The notes under the pieces are model-generated. The model had not been told where the DNA came from, did no database searches, and worked only from the letters and a program-made list of their open reading frames with translations. The position numbers were made by a program, and so were the translations under genes. From JAKJEP01 sp964580995 (GTDB lineage Bacteria > Planctomycetota > Phycisphaerae > Sedimentisphaerales > SM23-30), in assembly GCA_964580995.1 (NCBI GenBank), contig CAZOMV010000014.1:1-64000 (forward strand): a DNA stretch of 64,000 nucleotides, written 5' to 3'. Within the stretch, counting starts at the first letter, position 1; each line of letters starts with the position of its first letter. This document shows, in pieces, positions 50,787-59,509 of the stretch.

Positions 50787-53444
50787 ATGCGAAAACAGAC
50801 CTTTCTCATTCTATTCTGTATGACCGTATTTTCTGCTTATGCCCAAGGCGAGGTTTCATGGAATTTTCTGGCCGATTTCAGTAAAACGGGGAATCCCCAT
50901 GGTGTTTGGAGCTATGGGTGGGGGGTAACGGAATATGACTTTGATGCCTATGACCTGGCGACGAACCTGGGACCGGACAACGCCTCTTTGTGGCTGGAAA
51001 AAGAAGAAGACCAGAATACCGGACCGCAGATGTGGGAAAAAGGTGGTCCAACGCCGGAGATCCTCCAGCATCCATCCCCCACGGAACACTGTAAGGTTCG
51101 CTGGACAGTTCCGCCGGCTATCCAGGAACCGTTGCTGCTGGCAGAGGGGAAGTGGGGAAAGGGCGCCGGGGGGGCAAGGGATCTATGGATTGTTAAAAAC
51201 GGGCGGGATATCCTTTGGCGAAAAGACGATGTTGTTGATGATGCTTCCTTCTCCATCTATTTACAGAAAACCGATGTCACCACCCTTGATTTCTGCCAGG
51301 GTTCCGGGAAGGAGTGGAACAGTGAAGCCACTCCCTTTGATGTGACGATTACCGCCTTTTCCCAACTATCCCACCAAGAAATACCTTTTTATCTCGGCTG
51401 CGATACCAACCAAGATAATCAAATTGACAAGACGGATTTGGAATTACTAAAGAAGAAATGGGAATTCTATAACCAATTGGCGGGGAAGGGCTATAGCGCG
51501 GCGGATATCTATCAGAAAATAGAAAATGCTCGTAAGGAAGGCTGGGTAAAGGAGAATTTTGAAAAAGCCCCGCCAGCGAAGCTGTTTTCATTTAGATACG
51601 ATGGCAAGGATTCAACAGAACTATTGAATACATGGAAGTTGAAAAATTCAACCGGCAATCAAGACCGGAAACGAACCTACCATCATATCTGGACGGATGA
51701 AAAGACCGGGCTGGAGGTTCGCTGCCAGGCAGTGGAATATACGGAGTTTCCGGCGGTGGAATGGACGGTCTATTTCAAAAATACCGGCAGCCAGGATACC
51801 CCTATTCTGGAGAATATTCAGGCAATCAATGCTTCCTTCGATCATCTGGCGGTTGGCGGTGAATATATCCTGCATGCGAATAAGGGGGATTTTACTACCG
51901 CGGAAAGTTATATGCCCTATACTCTGAAACTGGCCAAGGGAAAAGAGGAGGAGTTCTTGCCGGCGGCAGGCAGGCCAACCCAGCAGGCATTCCCGTATTA
52001 TAATATTGCTGGCGATGACGAAGGATTGATCTATGTTTTAAGCTGGTGCGGCAAGTGGCAATCCGGCATTCTGAGAGAACCGGATAACGGTTTGCACTTG
52101 AAAGGCGGGCAGGCGGTAACTCATTTCAAACTGCTGCCGGGCGAGGAAATCCGATCTCCTTTGGCGGTGGTACTGTTTTATGCTGGCGATTGGATGCGGG
52201 GCCAGAACCAGTGGCGGCGTTTTATGGTGGCTGATAATCTGCCGCGGCGCGAGGGAAAACGGATCACTCCTTTTAACGGCATGTGTACCGGCAATTATTT
52301 TCCGGGATTGAAAACCAATGCGGCTGGGGAGAAATTCTTTATAGATCGCTGCCTGGAAGAAGGAATAAACATCGATTACTGGGTTCAGGATGCGGGGTGG
52401 TATCCCTGTAATGACGGCTGGTGGAATGTCGGCACATGGGAACCGGATCCCGAAAGATTCCCGAACGGACTGCGGGAAGTAAGTGATTATGTCCGTGCCA
52501 AGGGGGTGAAAACCATCGTTTGGTTTGAGCCGGAGCGGGTGATGCCCAACTCGAAGATCTATCAGGAACATCCCGAGTGGCTGCTGACGGCGGAGGCCTA
52601 TCCGGACGGTCCGAAGTTGTTTAATCTGGGTAATGAACAAGCCCGGAAATGGTTGACTAGGTTCATTGGTGATATAATTGAAAAGCAGGGAATTGATTTT
52701 TACCGTCAGGATTTCAATATAGGTCCGGAGAATCACTGGTTGTGCAATGATGCGCCGGACCGGCAGGGGATCACCGAGACTAAACATGTGATGGGATACT
52801 ATGCCTACTGGGACGGCCTGGTAGCGCGATTCCCGAAACTCTGGCTGGATTCCTGTGCCTCCGGCGGCAACCGCAATGACCTGGAGACGATGCGCCGGGC
52901 GATTCCGTTACTGCGTAGTGATTATGTGTACGAACCGATAGGCCAGCATGGTCACACATATGGTCTGGCGATGTGGCTGCCCTTCTATGGCACTGGGCAT
53001 ACCGCGATTGATTTGTATCTGCTGCGTAGTGTGTATTGCCCGGGATTTACCCTCGGCCAGGATATGCGAGATAAAAATCTGGATTATGATTTATTGCGAA
53101 AGATTTTCAATGAGTGGAAGACGATCTCTCCTTATTTCTACGGCGATTTCCATCCCTTGACGGAATATACCTTGCGTGATGATGCCTGGATCGGCTGGCA
53201 GTTCCATGATTATAATGTGAATGAAGGGTTTGTTCAAATGTTCCGGCATGCCGCATCCCCGGATCAGACCCGAAACCTCAAGTTTAAGGGGCTTGACCGG
53301 AACACCATCTATGCGATCCAGAATATGGACCAGGACCAGCCGGTTCTGATGAGCGGGCATTCCCTGATGAACGAGGGATTGTCTATCGAAATAAACGAAA
53401 AACCAGGCTCTGCCTTGCTTGTTTATAAAAAAGTGAATGAGTAA
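50787..53444 (+). CDS. Secreted GH36-type alpha-galactosidase
   Basis: This 885-residue protein has a signal peptide (FLILFCMTVFSAYAQG), an N-terminal beta-rich carbohydrate-binding-like region (residues 22-195), then a single EF-hand-like segment (DTNQDNQIDKTDLELL). The GH36/GH27-clan catalytic barrel follows: DYWVQDAGWYPC, TIVWFEPERVMP, FYRQDFNIGPENHW with the candidate nucleophile Asp at 642, DSCASGGNRNDLE, and LLRSDYVYEP with the candidate acid/base Asp at 712. It should release alpha-linked galactose from oligo- or polysaccharide in the periplasm or outside. It heads the plus-strand operon and is divergent from the FadR-type regulator. Confidence 0.9.
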   Translation: MRKQTFLILFCMTVFSAYAQGEVSWNFLADFSKTGNPHGVWSYGWGVTEYDFDAYDLATNLGPDNASLWLEKEEDQNTGPQMWEKGGPTPEILQHPSPTEHCKVRWTVPPAIQEPLLLAEGKWGKGAGGARDLWIVKNGRDILWRKDDVVDDASFSIYLQKTDVTTLDFCQGSGKEWNSEATPFDVTITAFSQLSHQEIPFYLGCDTNQDNQIDKTDLELLKKKWEFYNQLAGKGYSAADIYQKIENARKEGWVKENFEKAPPAKLFSFRYDGKDSTELLNTWKLKNSTGNQDRKRTYHHIWTDEKTGLEVRCQAVEYTEFPAVEWTVYFKNTGSQDTPILENIQAINASFDHLAVGGEYILHANKGDFTTAESYMPYTLKLAKGKEEEFLPAAGRPTQQAFPYYNIAGDDEGLIYVLSWCGKWQSGILREPDNGLHLKGGQAVTHFKLLPGEEIRSPLAVVLFYAGDWMRGQNQWRRFMVADNLPRREGKRITPFNGMCTGNYFPGLKTNAAGEKFFIDRCLEEGINIDYWVQDAGWYPCNDGWWNVGTWEPDPERFPNGLREVSDYVRAKGVKTIVWFEPERVMPNSKIYQEHPEWLLTAEAYPDGPKLFNLGNEQARKWLTRFIGDIIEKQGIDFYRQDFNIGPENHWLCNDAPDRQGITETKHVMGYYAYWDGLVARFPKLWLDSCASGGNRNDLETMRRAIPLLRSDYVYEPIGQHGHTYGLAMWLPFYGTGHTAIDLYLLRSVYCPGFTLGQDMRDKNLDYDLLRKIFNEWKTISPYFYGDFHPLTEYTLRDDAWIGWQFHDYNVNEGFVQMFRHAASPDQTRNLKFKGLDRNTIYAIQNMDQDQPVLMSGHSLMNEGLSIEINEKPGSALLVYKKVNE

Positions 53445-53474
53445 GGCAGCCTGTGGTTTTACAAGGTATTGGTT

Positions 53475-54518
53475 ATGAAGAATTTTTCGGCTGATTATTT
53501 GCGTACCGTGGGAACGAATATTTTTACGGGATGTGGTTCGCCTCCGCAGGAAGCGGCGATGGTGGCGGACGATCTGGTGGAATCGAATCTGCTGGGCTAT
53601 GACTCCCACGGGATCATGCGCTGCGAAACCTATGTGGAATATGCCCTGACGGGACAAGTTAAACCCGGTGGGGCGATTCGGATGCTTAAGGAAACTCCCA
53701 CTACCGCGATTATTGATTGCGGTTTGAATTTTGGGCAGATTAGCGCTACGCGAATGGTCGAAATTGCCTGTGCCAAGGCCGGCCAGTCCGGTCTGGCTTA
53801 TCTGGTCAGCAGGAACGGCTGCCATGTGGGTCGGCTGGGAAGTTATGTCCAGAAAGCGGCCCAGCAGGGGATGTTTAGTATTGCTACCACCAACAACAAG
53901 CATCGCGGACACATCGTAGCACCCTGGGGCGGCCGCGAGGGACGACTGGGAACCAATCCGATTGCCTATGCCGCCCCCACCAACGGCTGGCCGGTGGTTC
54001 TGGATATATCCACCTGCATGATCGCCGGGGGCAAGGTGCATCTGGCCTTGCAGGAAGGCAAATCCGTGCCGCCGGGCTGCCTGCAAGACGCGGACGGAAA
54101 TCCTACCGTCGATCCGAAGGTGTATTTCGGCCCCCCGCATGGTACCATCCTGACGCTGGGTGCCCCGCAGTTCGGCCACAAGGGATTCGGCCTTTCGTTG
54201 ATGGTGGAGATCATGAGCGGTATCCTGGCAGGTGAAGATGAAACGGTGGATCAGCCGGGATTTAACAGTTTTTCGATTCTGGTGGTGAATCCGGAATATT
54301 TTTGCGGAAGGGAATATTTCCGGGAACTGGTGGACCGTTTTTGCCGGTATCAGATGTCCTCCGCCCCGGCGCCCGGATTCCGCGAGGTGGTGGTACCCGG
54401 CCTTTATGATTTCCGCATCCGCCAAAAACGCCTGGCCGAAGGGATTCCGGTAGATAACAATGTTTGGAAAACGGTTGTTGAGACCGGTAAACGGATTGGT
54501 GTTACTATTGAAACCTAA
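53475..54518 (+). CDS. Malate/L-lactate dehydrogenase family oxidoreductase
   Basis: This 347-residue cytoplasmic protein belongs to the Ldh/AllD family (not the Rossmann LDH type). It shows NLLGYDSHGIMRCETYVE with the DSHG motif, SRNGCHVGRLGSYVQKAA with the catalytic His, TTNNKHRGHIVAPWGGREGR, LGTNPIAYAAPT and GHKGFGLSLMVEIMSGIL. Such enzymes use NAD(P) to oxidise 2-hydroxy acids such as sulfolactate, ureidoglycolate or gulonate. The start is ATG 53475; 30 bases separate it from the GH36 gene. The 2-hydroxy-acid substrate is consistent with sugar-acid use. Confidence 0.88.
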   Translation: MKNFSADYLRTVGTNIFTGCGSPPQEAAMVADDLVESNLLGYDSHGIMRCETYVEYALTGQVKPGGAIRMLKETPTTAIIDCGLNFGQISATRMVEIACAKAGQSGLAYLVSRNGCHVGRLGSYVQKAAQQGMFSIATTNNKHRGHIVAPWGGREGRLGTNPIAYAAPTNGWPVVLDISTCMIAGGKVHLALQEGKSVPPGCLQDADGNPTVDPKVYFGPPHGTILTLGAPQFGHKGFGLSLMVEIMSGILAGEDETVDQPGFNSFSILVVNPEYFCGREYFRELVDRFCRYQMSSAPAPGFREVVVPGLYDFRIRQKRLAEGIPVDNNVWKTVVETGKRIGVTIET

Positions 54519-54581
54519 GTAAAAATGGAAAGAAGTCACCCGATTCTGAGAAAAATTATAAAGCAGCAAATAACGGAACCG

Positions 54582-54660
54582 CCAAAAGTCGATATGGACT
54601 TCCAAAAACAGCTCTGGCTCCCCGATAACAAGGGGACGACGAGCTTTTGACGCTGGCGTC
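54582..54660. repeat. 79-bp dispersed structured repeat, copy 2
   Basis: Second copy of the element at 12910-12988 (74/79 identical). Stems: AGCTC...TCCCC / GGGGA...GAGCT and GACGC-TG-GCGTC. It lies in the 172-base gap between the Ldh gene and the UroD-family gene, inside an otherwise tightly packed operon. Confidence 0.75.
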
Positions 54661-54690
54661 ACAAATGGTAAAAATAAATTGGAGTTTGGA

Positions 54691-55854
54691 ATGAAAATGA
54701 CCTCGCGGGAGCGTGTGCGCTGTGCCCTAAATCATCAGGAACCCGATCGTGTGCCGATATTTTTCGGATCTTCCGGAGCAACTACCATTCATGCGGCAGG
54801 ATACGAAAAGTTGAAAAAAGCATTGGGTTTTAATTTACAAACCCAGGCGATGTCGCAGTTCACCAAATACGCCATCCACGCCCGGGTGGACCGGCAAATC
54901 ATGGACTATTTCGGTTCCGACGGTATTCCGCTGACCGCCAAAACGGCTCCGCCTTCCTCCTTAAGCAGAGATATTTCGAAAAACGCTTTTGTGGATGAGT
55001 GGGGAGTTAAGTGGGAGCTGGAACCAAGCGGTTTATACTATAGCCCTCCGTATAAAGGTATGCCCCTCGAAAATGCAACGATCAAGGATATTGAAAACTA
55101 CGCTTGGCCCGATGTGGCGCATCCAAGCCAATATGAAGGACTGGAAGAGGAGGCGAAAGACCTCTATGACAATACTTCGTATGCCATAGTAGGTAATATC
55201 GGTACGACCCTGTGTGAATTAATCTATAATATGCGTGGGATGGAAAACTGGATGATGGATCTGGTCGTGAATCAGGACTTTGCCCATGCGCTGCTGCGGA
55301 AGATCACCGATCTGCGGATTGCCGCCATTAAGGCGTTTCTGGACCGGGTAGGAGCCTGGGTGGATGTGTTTATCATGGGAGACGATATGGGGTCCCAGCA
55401 TTCCCCTCTGATCTCCCCGGCCTTGTATCGCACCCTGATCAAGCCTTATCACACGGAGATCATTGCCGCGGTGAAAGCCCATTCGCTGGCAAAGGTATTT
55501 TTCCACAGTGACGGCGATATCTATCCGCTGATTCCTGATTTCATCGAGGCGGGCGTGGATCTGCTCAATCCGGTGCAGGTCAGCGCCGCCGATATGGGCG
55601 ATACCGCCCGGCTGAAGCGGGAATTCGGGAAAAACCTTTCTTTTTGCGGGGCGATTGATACTCAATCGGTATTGCCGTATGGTTCCCCAGCCGATGTCCG
55701 GCAGGAAGTGCGGCGCCGCATCCGGGACCTGGCCCACGGCGGCGGGTATATCTGTGCCAGTGTCCATTGCATTCAGCCCGATGTCCCCGTGGAAAACATT
55801 ATCGCCCTGTTTGAGGAGGCGAAAATCGCCGGTAAATATCCGCTTGCTCTTTAA
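54691..55854 (+). CDS. UroD-family protein 2
   Basis: This 387-residue protein begins TSRERVRCALNHQEPDRVPI, the usual opening of non-HemE UroD relatives. It contains EYVIMGDDMGSQ-like FIMGDDMGSQHSPLISPALY, FHSDGDIYPLIPDFIEAGVD and FCGAIDTQSVLPYGSPADV, with a distal Cys in SVHCIQPDVP. In place of the H-x-C zinc motif it has HSDG, so Asp replaces Cys. The start ATG 54691 follows GGAG. It shares the operon with SDR, FAH and epimerase genes. Function unknown; methyl transfer or decarboxylation are the reactions known in the superfamily. Confidence 0.78.
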   Translation: MKMTSRERVRCALNHQEPDRVPIFFGSSGATTIHAAGYEKLKKALGFNLQTQAMSQFTKYAIHARVDRQIMDYFGSDGIPLTAKTAPPSSLSRDISKNAFVDEWGVKWELEPSGLYYSPPYKGMPLENATIKDIENYAWPDVAHPSQYEGLEEEAKDLYDNTSYAIVGNIGTTLCELIYNMRGMENWMMDLVVNQDFAHALLRKITDLRIAAIKAFLDRVGAWVDVFIMGDDMGSQHSPLISPALYRTLIKPYHTEIIAAVKAHSLAKVFFHSDGDIYPLIPDFIEAGVDLLNPVQVSAADMGDTARLKREFGKNLSFCGAIDTQSVLPYGSPADVRQEVRRRIRDLAHGGGYICASVHCIQPDVPVENIIALFEEAKIAGKYPLAL

Positions 55855-55888
55855 CTAAAATAGTTGATTATACACAGGAATTCAATCG

Positions 55889-56680
55889 ATGAAAACAGAT
55901 CTAGGTAATAAAATAGCTGTCATAACCGGAGCGGCCGGCGGTATCGGCAAAGCATGTGCCAAAATATTATTGGAGAATACCGCCACGGTCGTAATAACCG
56001 ATATCCAGGATGAAAAAGGCCGGCAAACCATTGCCGAATTCGCTTCGATTGGGACGTGCCGCTATATTCATACCGATGTTACTTCCCGAAAAGAGGTAAA
56101 AAATCTGATCGATACCGTGATAGCGGAATTTGGCCGAATCGATATCTTTATCAATAATGCGGGAATCAATTCCGGTTTCCATAGAGTCGATATCGATGCC
56201 TTTCCCCAGGAGGAGTGGGAAAAGATTGTAGGGGTGGATCTTACGGGTGCCTTTATTTGCTCCCAGTTCGCGTCTCAGGTTATGATTCAACAAAAATATG
56301 GAACGATAATCAACATTGGCTCGGTTTTCGGATCGGTTCCCGCGCGGAAACAAATTGCATTTGTTGCCGCCAAAGGAGGTTTGCACAACATGACCAAAGG
56401 CATGGCCCTGGAACTGGCCCCTTATAACATTACCGTGAATGGGGTGGCGCCGGGCAGTACGTTAACCATGGATCCCAAACTATTTTTTGGTGAAAACGAT
56501 CCCGCCATAGCCCAACGAGCGCAGGGAATATTGTCTCATATCCCCTTGAAACGTTTGGCCATGCCGGAAGATATCGCCAATGCGGTGCTCTTCCTGGCTG
56601 CCGAGGAAAGCCGGTATATCACCGGACATATTTTGACCGTGGACGGCGGCTGGACGTGCGGATATACCCGCGATTTTTGA
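55889..56680 (+). CDS. SDR-fold protein with catalytic Tyr replaced by Phe
   Basis: This 263-residue short-chain dehydrogenase/reductase has the NAD-binding TGAAGGIG (14-20), FINNAG and the C-terminal DGGWT. The active-site serine is S145 in NIGSVFGS. The YxxxK pair is changed: the codons at the motif read IAFVAAKGG, giving F158 and K162. The Asp in ITDIQDEK after the second strand favours NAD over NADP. Without the Tyr it may be a poor oxidoreductase or act otherwise (epimerase, lyase, regulator). It lies between UroD protein 2 and the FAH gene with short gaps. Confidence 0.85.
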   Translation: MKTDLGNKIAVITGAAGGIGKACAKILLENTATVVITDIQDEKGRQTIAEFASIGTCRYIHTDVTSRKEVKNLIDTVIAEFGRIDIFINNAGINSGFHRVDIDAFPQEEWEKIVGVDLTGAFICSQFASQVMIQQKYGTIINIGSVFGSVPARKQIAFVAAKGGLHNMTKGMALELAPYNITVNGVAPGSTLTMDPKLFFGENDPAIAQRAQGILSHIPLKRLAMPEDIANAVLFLAAEESRYITGHILTVDGGWTCGYTRDF

Positions 56681-56705
56681 TAAAAAAGAGTTAGGAGTAA
56701 ACGAT

Positions 56706-57491
56706 ATGCGGCTAGGACGATTCCTCGACCAAAACAATCAGATATTTTATGGAATAATCAAGGAGGATACCATTCACGGGATAGATGGCGACATTTTCGA
56801 TCGATGGGAAAAAACCGACCGAACGATAGCGGCGGCGGATGTCCGATTCTTGGCGCCTGTTATGCCGGTCAATATTTTTGCCCTGGGACTGAATTACAAA
56901 AGCCACACGGCTCAGTGCCAGCAAGAGATCCCGTCCCGCCCGGAATTTTTTCTCAAGGCCACTTCCTGTGTCACCGGGCACGGTTCGCCGATCCTGATTC
57001 CGAAATGGGCCTCCAGCCAGGTGGACTATGAAGCGGAAATGGCAATCGTGATCAAAAAGACCGCCCGCAATATCACGGAAAAAGAAGCCCCGGATTACAT
57101 ACTGGGTTATACCTGCGGCAACGATGTCAGCGCCCGCGATTGCCAGCTACAGGATCTGCAATGGTCCCGCGGGAAATCCTTCGAAACCTTTGGTCCTCTA
57201 GGCCCCTGGATCGAAACGGACCTGGATCCCGGCCATTGCCATCTGCGCTGCTGGGTGAATGACGAACTGCGGCAGGATTCCATTACTTCGATGATGATTT
57301 TCCCCGCTGCGCATATTGTCAGTTACCTGTCTCGCTGTACAACGCTTCTGCCGGGAACCGTCATTTTTTCGGGAACCCCCAGCGGCTGCGGCGGGCATAT
57401 CAATCCCCAGGTCTGGCTGAAACCCGGCGATGTGGTAAAAATCGAGATAGAAGGCATAGGAATTTTACAAAATCCGGTAGCCGAAGCTTGA
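56706..57491 (+). CDS. Fumarylacetoacetate hydrolase family protein
   Basis: This 261-residue protein has the FAH catalytic core: EFFLKATSCVTGHGSPILIP, VDYEAEMAIVIKK with the metal-binding Glu residues, GYTCGNDVSARDCQL with Asp, GKSFETFGPLGPW and IFSGTPSGCG. The N-terminal 60 residues are a short family-type start. Such enzymes cleave C-C bonds of 2,4-diketo acids or hydrate or isomerise related products; examples are the 2,4-diketo-3-deoxy-sugar-acid hydrolases of fucose and rhamnose breakdown. In this operon a diketo sugar acid is the natural guess. Confidence 0.87.
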   Translation: MRLGRFLDQNNQIFYGIIKEDTIHGIDGDIFDRWEKTDRTIAAADVRFLAPVMPVNIFALGLNYKSHTAQCQQEIPSRPEFFLKATSCVTGHGSPILIPKWASSQVDYEAEMAIVIKKTARNITEKEAPDYILGYTCGNDVSARDCQLQDLQWSRGKSFETFGPLGPWIETDLDPGHCHLRCWVNDELRQDSITSMMIFPAAHIVSYLSRCTTLLPGTVIFSGTPSGCGGHINPQVWLKPGDVVKIEIEGIGILQNPVAEA

Positions 57492-57504
57492 AAAAGAGGT
57501 GCCT

Positions 57505-58683
57505 ATGAACACTAACAGAATAAACGAACTAATAAAAATATATCATGACGGTTTACTGAATGATACCATTCCGTTCTGGATGAAACATACGATCGACAGG
57601 GAGTGCGGCGGCTTTTTGAATTATCTGGATCAGGACGGAACGGTTCTGAATTATGACAAGCCGGTCTGGGTGCTGGGCCGATTTACCTGGGTTACCGCTA
57701 TGCTCTACAATCAGGTGGAAAAACGGCCGGAATGGCTGGCTACTTCGAAGCATGGGATCGAGTTTCTGGAAAAATACTGTTTTGATACGGACGGGCGCAT
57801 GTTTTTTGAAGTTACCCGGGATGGCCGACCGCTGCGAAAACGAAGGTATGTTTTCTCGGAAACATTCGGGGTCATGGCTTTTTCGGAATATGGGCTGGCC
57901 GCCCGGGATGAGATAAGGCTGGACCAGGCGAAAAAGCTATACCGATTGGTCGTCCGCTATCACGATAATCCGGAACTGCTGCCTCCGAAAATCTTCCCGC
58001 AAACTCGGCAAACCAAGAGTCACGCCTTGGCGATGATCCTGCTTTGTATCTCCCAGCAGATGCGCAAAGTAGATGCCAATCCCCTGTATGATGAAATCAT
58101 CGACCGCTGCCTGCAGGAAGTATTTCACGATTTTATGAAATACGACGAAAAGGCCCTTTTTGAAACGGTGGGAGTCCATGGGCAGCGGCTGGACAGTGTG
58201 GAGGGCCGCTGTATCAATCCGGGCCATGCCATCGAAACCGCCTGGTTTATCATGGAAGAATCCCGGCACCGGCAGGACCGGGACTTGCTGGAAAAGGCCT
58301 GCCTGATTCTGGACTGGTCGCTGGAGCTGGGCTGGGATAAGGAATATGGCGGCCTGTTGTATTTTGTGGATATCGAAGGCAAACCGGCGGAACAATATGA
58401 ACACGATATGAAACTCTGGTGGCCGCATAACGAGGCGATCTACGCCTGCCTGCTGGCTTATCATCTTACGGGCGATACCAAATATGAACAGTGGCATCAA
58501 AAGCTGCATGACTATGCCTACTCGCATTTCCCGGACCGGAAAAACGGAGAATGGTTTAAATACCTCCATCGGGACGGCACGCTTTCTTCCACCGTCAAAG
58601 GAAATCGTTGGGCTGGGCCGTTCCATCTATCCCGGATGCAGTTCAACTGCTGGAAACTGCTGGAAGAAATGAAAAATACCTAG
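57505..58683 (+). CDS. N-acylglucosamine 2-epimerase (AGE/RnBP) family protein
   Basis: This 392-residue alpha6/alpha6-barrel protein is closer to RnBP-type GlcNAc 2-epimerases than to cellobiose epimerases or mannose isomerases by eye. It has VLGRFTWVTAMLY, CINPGHAIETAWFIMEESRH with a conserved His, HDMKLWWPHNEAIYACLLAY and KGNRWAGPFHLSRMQFNCW with the second His. It should interconvert C2 epimers such as GlcNAc/ManNAc. The start ATG 57505 follows AAAGAGG. Its place in one operon with a neuraminate lyase-like aldolase supports a 2-epimerisation step next to an aldol cleavage. Confidence 0.88.
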   Translation: MNTNRINELIKIYHDGLLNDTIPFWMKHTIDRECGGFLNYLDQDGTVLNYDKPVWVLGRFTWVTAMLYNQVEKRPEWLATSKHGIEFLEKYCFDTDGRMFFEVTRDGRPLRKRRYVFSETFGVMAFSEYGLAARDEIRLDQAKKLYRLVVRYHDNPELLPPKIFPQTRQTKSHALAMILLCISQQMRKVDANPLYDEIIDRCLQEVFHDFMKYDEKALFETVGVHGQRLDSVEGRCINPGHAIETAWFIMEESRHRQDRDLLEKACLILDWSLELGWDKEYGGLLYFVDIEGKPAEQYEHDMKLWWPHNEAIYACLLAYHLTGDTKYEQWHQKLHDYAYSHFPDRKNGEWFKYLHRDGTLSSTVKGNRWAGPFHLSRMQFNCWKLLEEMKNT

Positions 58684-58702
58684 CAAAAAGGGAATGGATA
58701 TC

Positions 58703-59509
58703 ATGCACAAAGAAATCCTTCAGATGTTTGATCTTACCGGCCAGGTTTCGCTCATTATCGGCGGAGCGCGGGATCTGGGTTTTGACATGGCCTCCACGCT
58801 GGCTGGGGCCGGCAGTCATCTGGTCATCACTTCGCGTAATTATCAAAGAGCCGGGCAGTCCGCCCAGAAACTCCAGGAAAAATACCAGGTGGAGGTGCTG
58901 GCGCTGGAACTGGACCATACTAACGCCGGGCAGGTTCAAGAGGCAGCCGTCCGGGCTGAACAATGGAAGGGAAAGATTGATATTCTGGTCAACAATGCCG
59001 GCGGCGGGTCCGGCCAGCCGCCTAGCCGGCTGTTTGAGAAATCGCCCGATCAGGTGGCGGATTTGATTCAGCAGAATCTGACCGGAACCCTATATTGCTG
59101 CCGGGAGGTGGGAAAAATCATGAGCCGGCAGGGCCGGGGCAAAATCATAAATATTGCCTCCGTGGCCGGCATCCTGGGTCGCGACCGCCGCATGTATGAC
59201 CGCAGCCACATACAGGGGCAGTCCATCGACTACGCGGCGGCCAAAGCCGGAATTATTGGTATGACCAGAGATTTAGCCGCTTATCTCTCGCCGATGGGGA
59301 TTTATGTAAATTGTATTTCACCCGGCGGGTTCGCGCGCAATCTGCCGGAAAGTTTCGTAAAGGAGTACAGTGACCGCACCCCCCTGGGCAGGATGGGCCG
59401 CGACGGGATCGATCTGAATGGGGCGGTCTTGTTTCTGGCTTCGTCCGCTTCCGACTATGTGACCGGACACAACCTGGTGGTGGACGGAGGATTTACCATA
59501 TGGCAGTAA
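58703..59509 (+). CDS. SDR-family oxidoreductase with intact active site
   Basis: This 268-residue protein has GGARDLGFDMA in place of the usual TGxxxGxG, LVNNAGGGSG, the catalytic S153 and Y177-x3-K181 in SIDYAAAKAGIIGM, and the C-terminal VTGHNLVVDGGFTIWQ. It is presumably a sugar or sugar-acid dehydrogenase. The ATG at 58703 is chosen; the one at 58694 abuts the AAAAGGGA box. It overlaps the next gene by ten bases (59500-59509), so translation is coupled. Confidence 0.88.
   Translation: MHKEILQMFDLTGQVSLIIGGARDLGFDMASTLAGAGSHLVITSRNYQRAGQSAQKLQEKYQVEVLALELDHTNAGQVQEAAVRAEQWKGKIDILVNNAGGGSGQPPSRLFEKSPDQVADLIQQNLTGTLYCCREVGKIMSRQGRGKIINIASVAGILGRDRRMYDRSHIQGQSIDYAAAKAGIIGMTRDLAAYLSPMGIYVNCISPGGFARNLPESFVKEYSDRTPLGRMGRDGIDLNGAVLFLASSASDYVTGHNLVVDGGFTIWQ

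Noticed and set aside
53091..54662. 523-residue minus-strand open frame
   Set aside because: Antisense across the end of the GH36 gene and the Ldh-type gene, with no recognisable motif.
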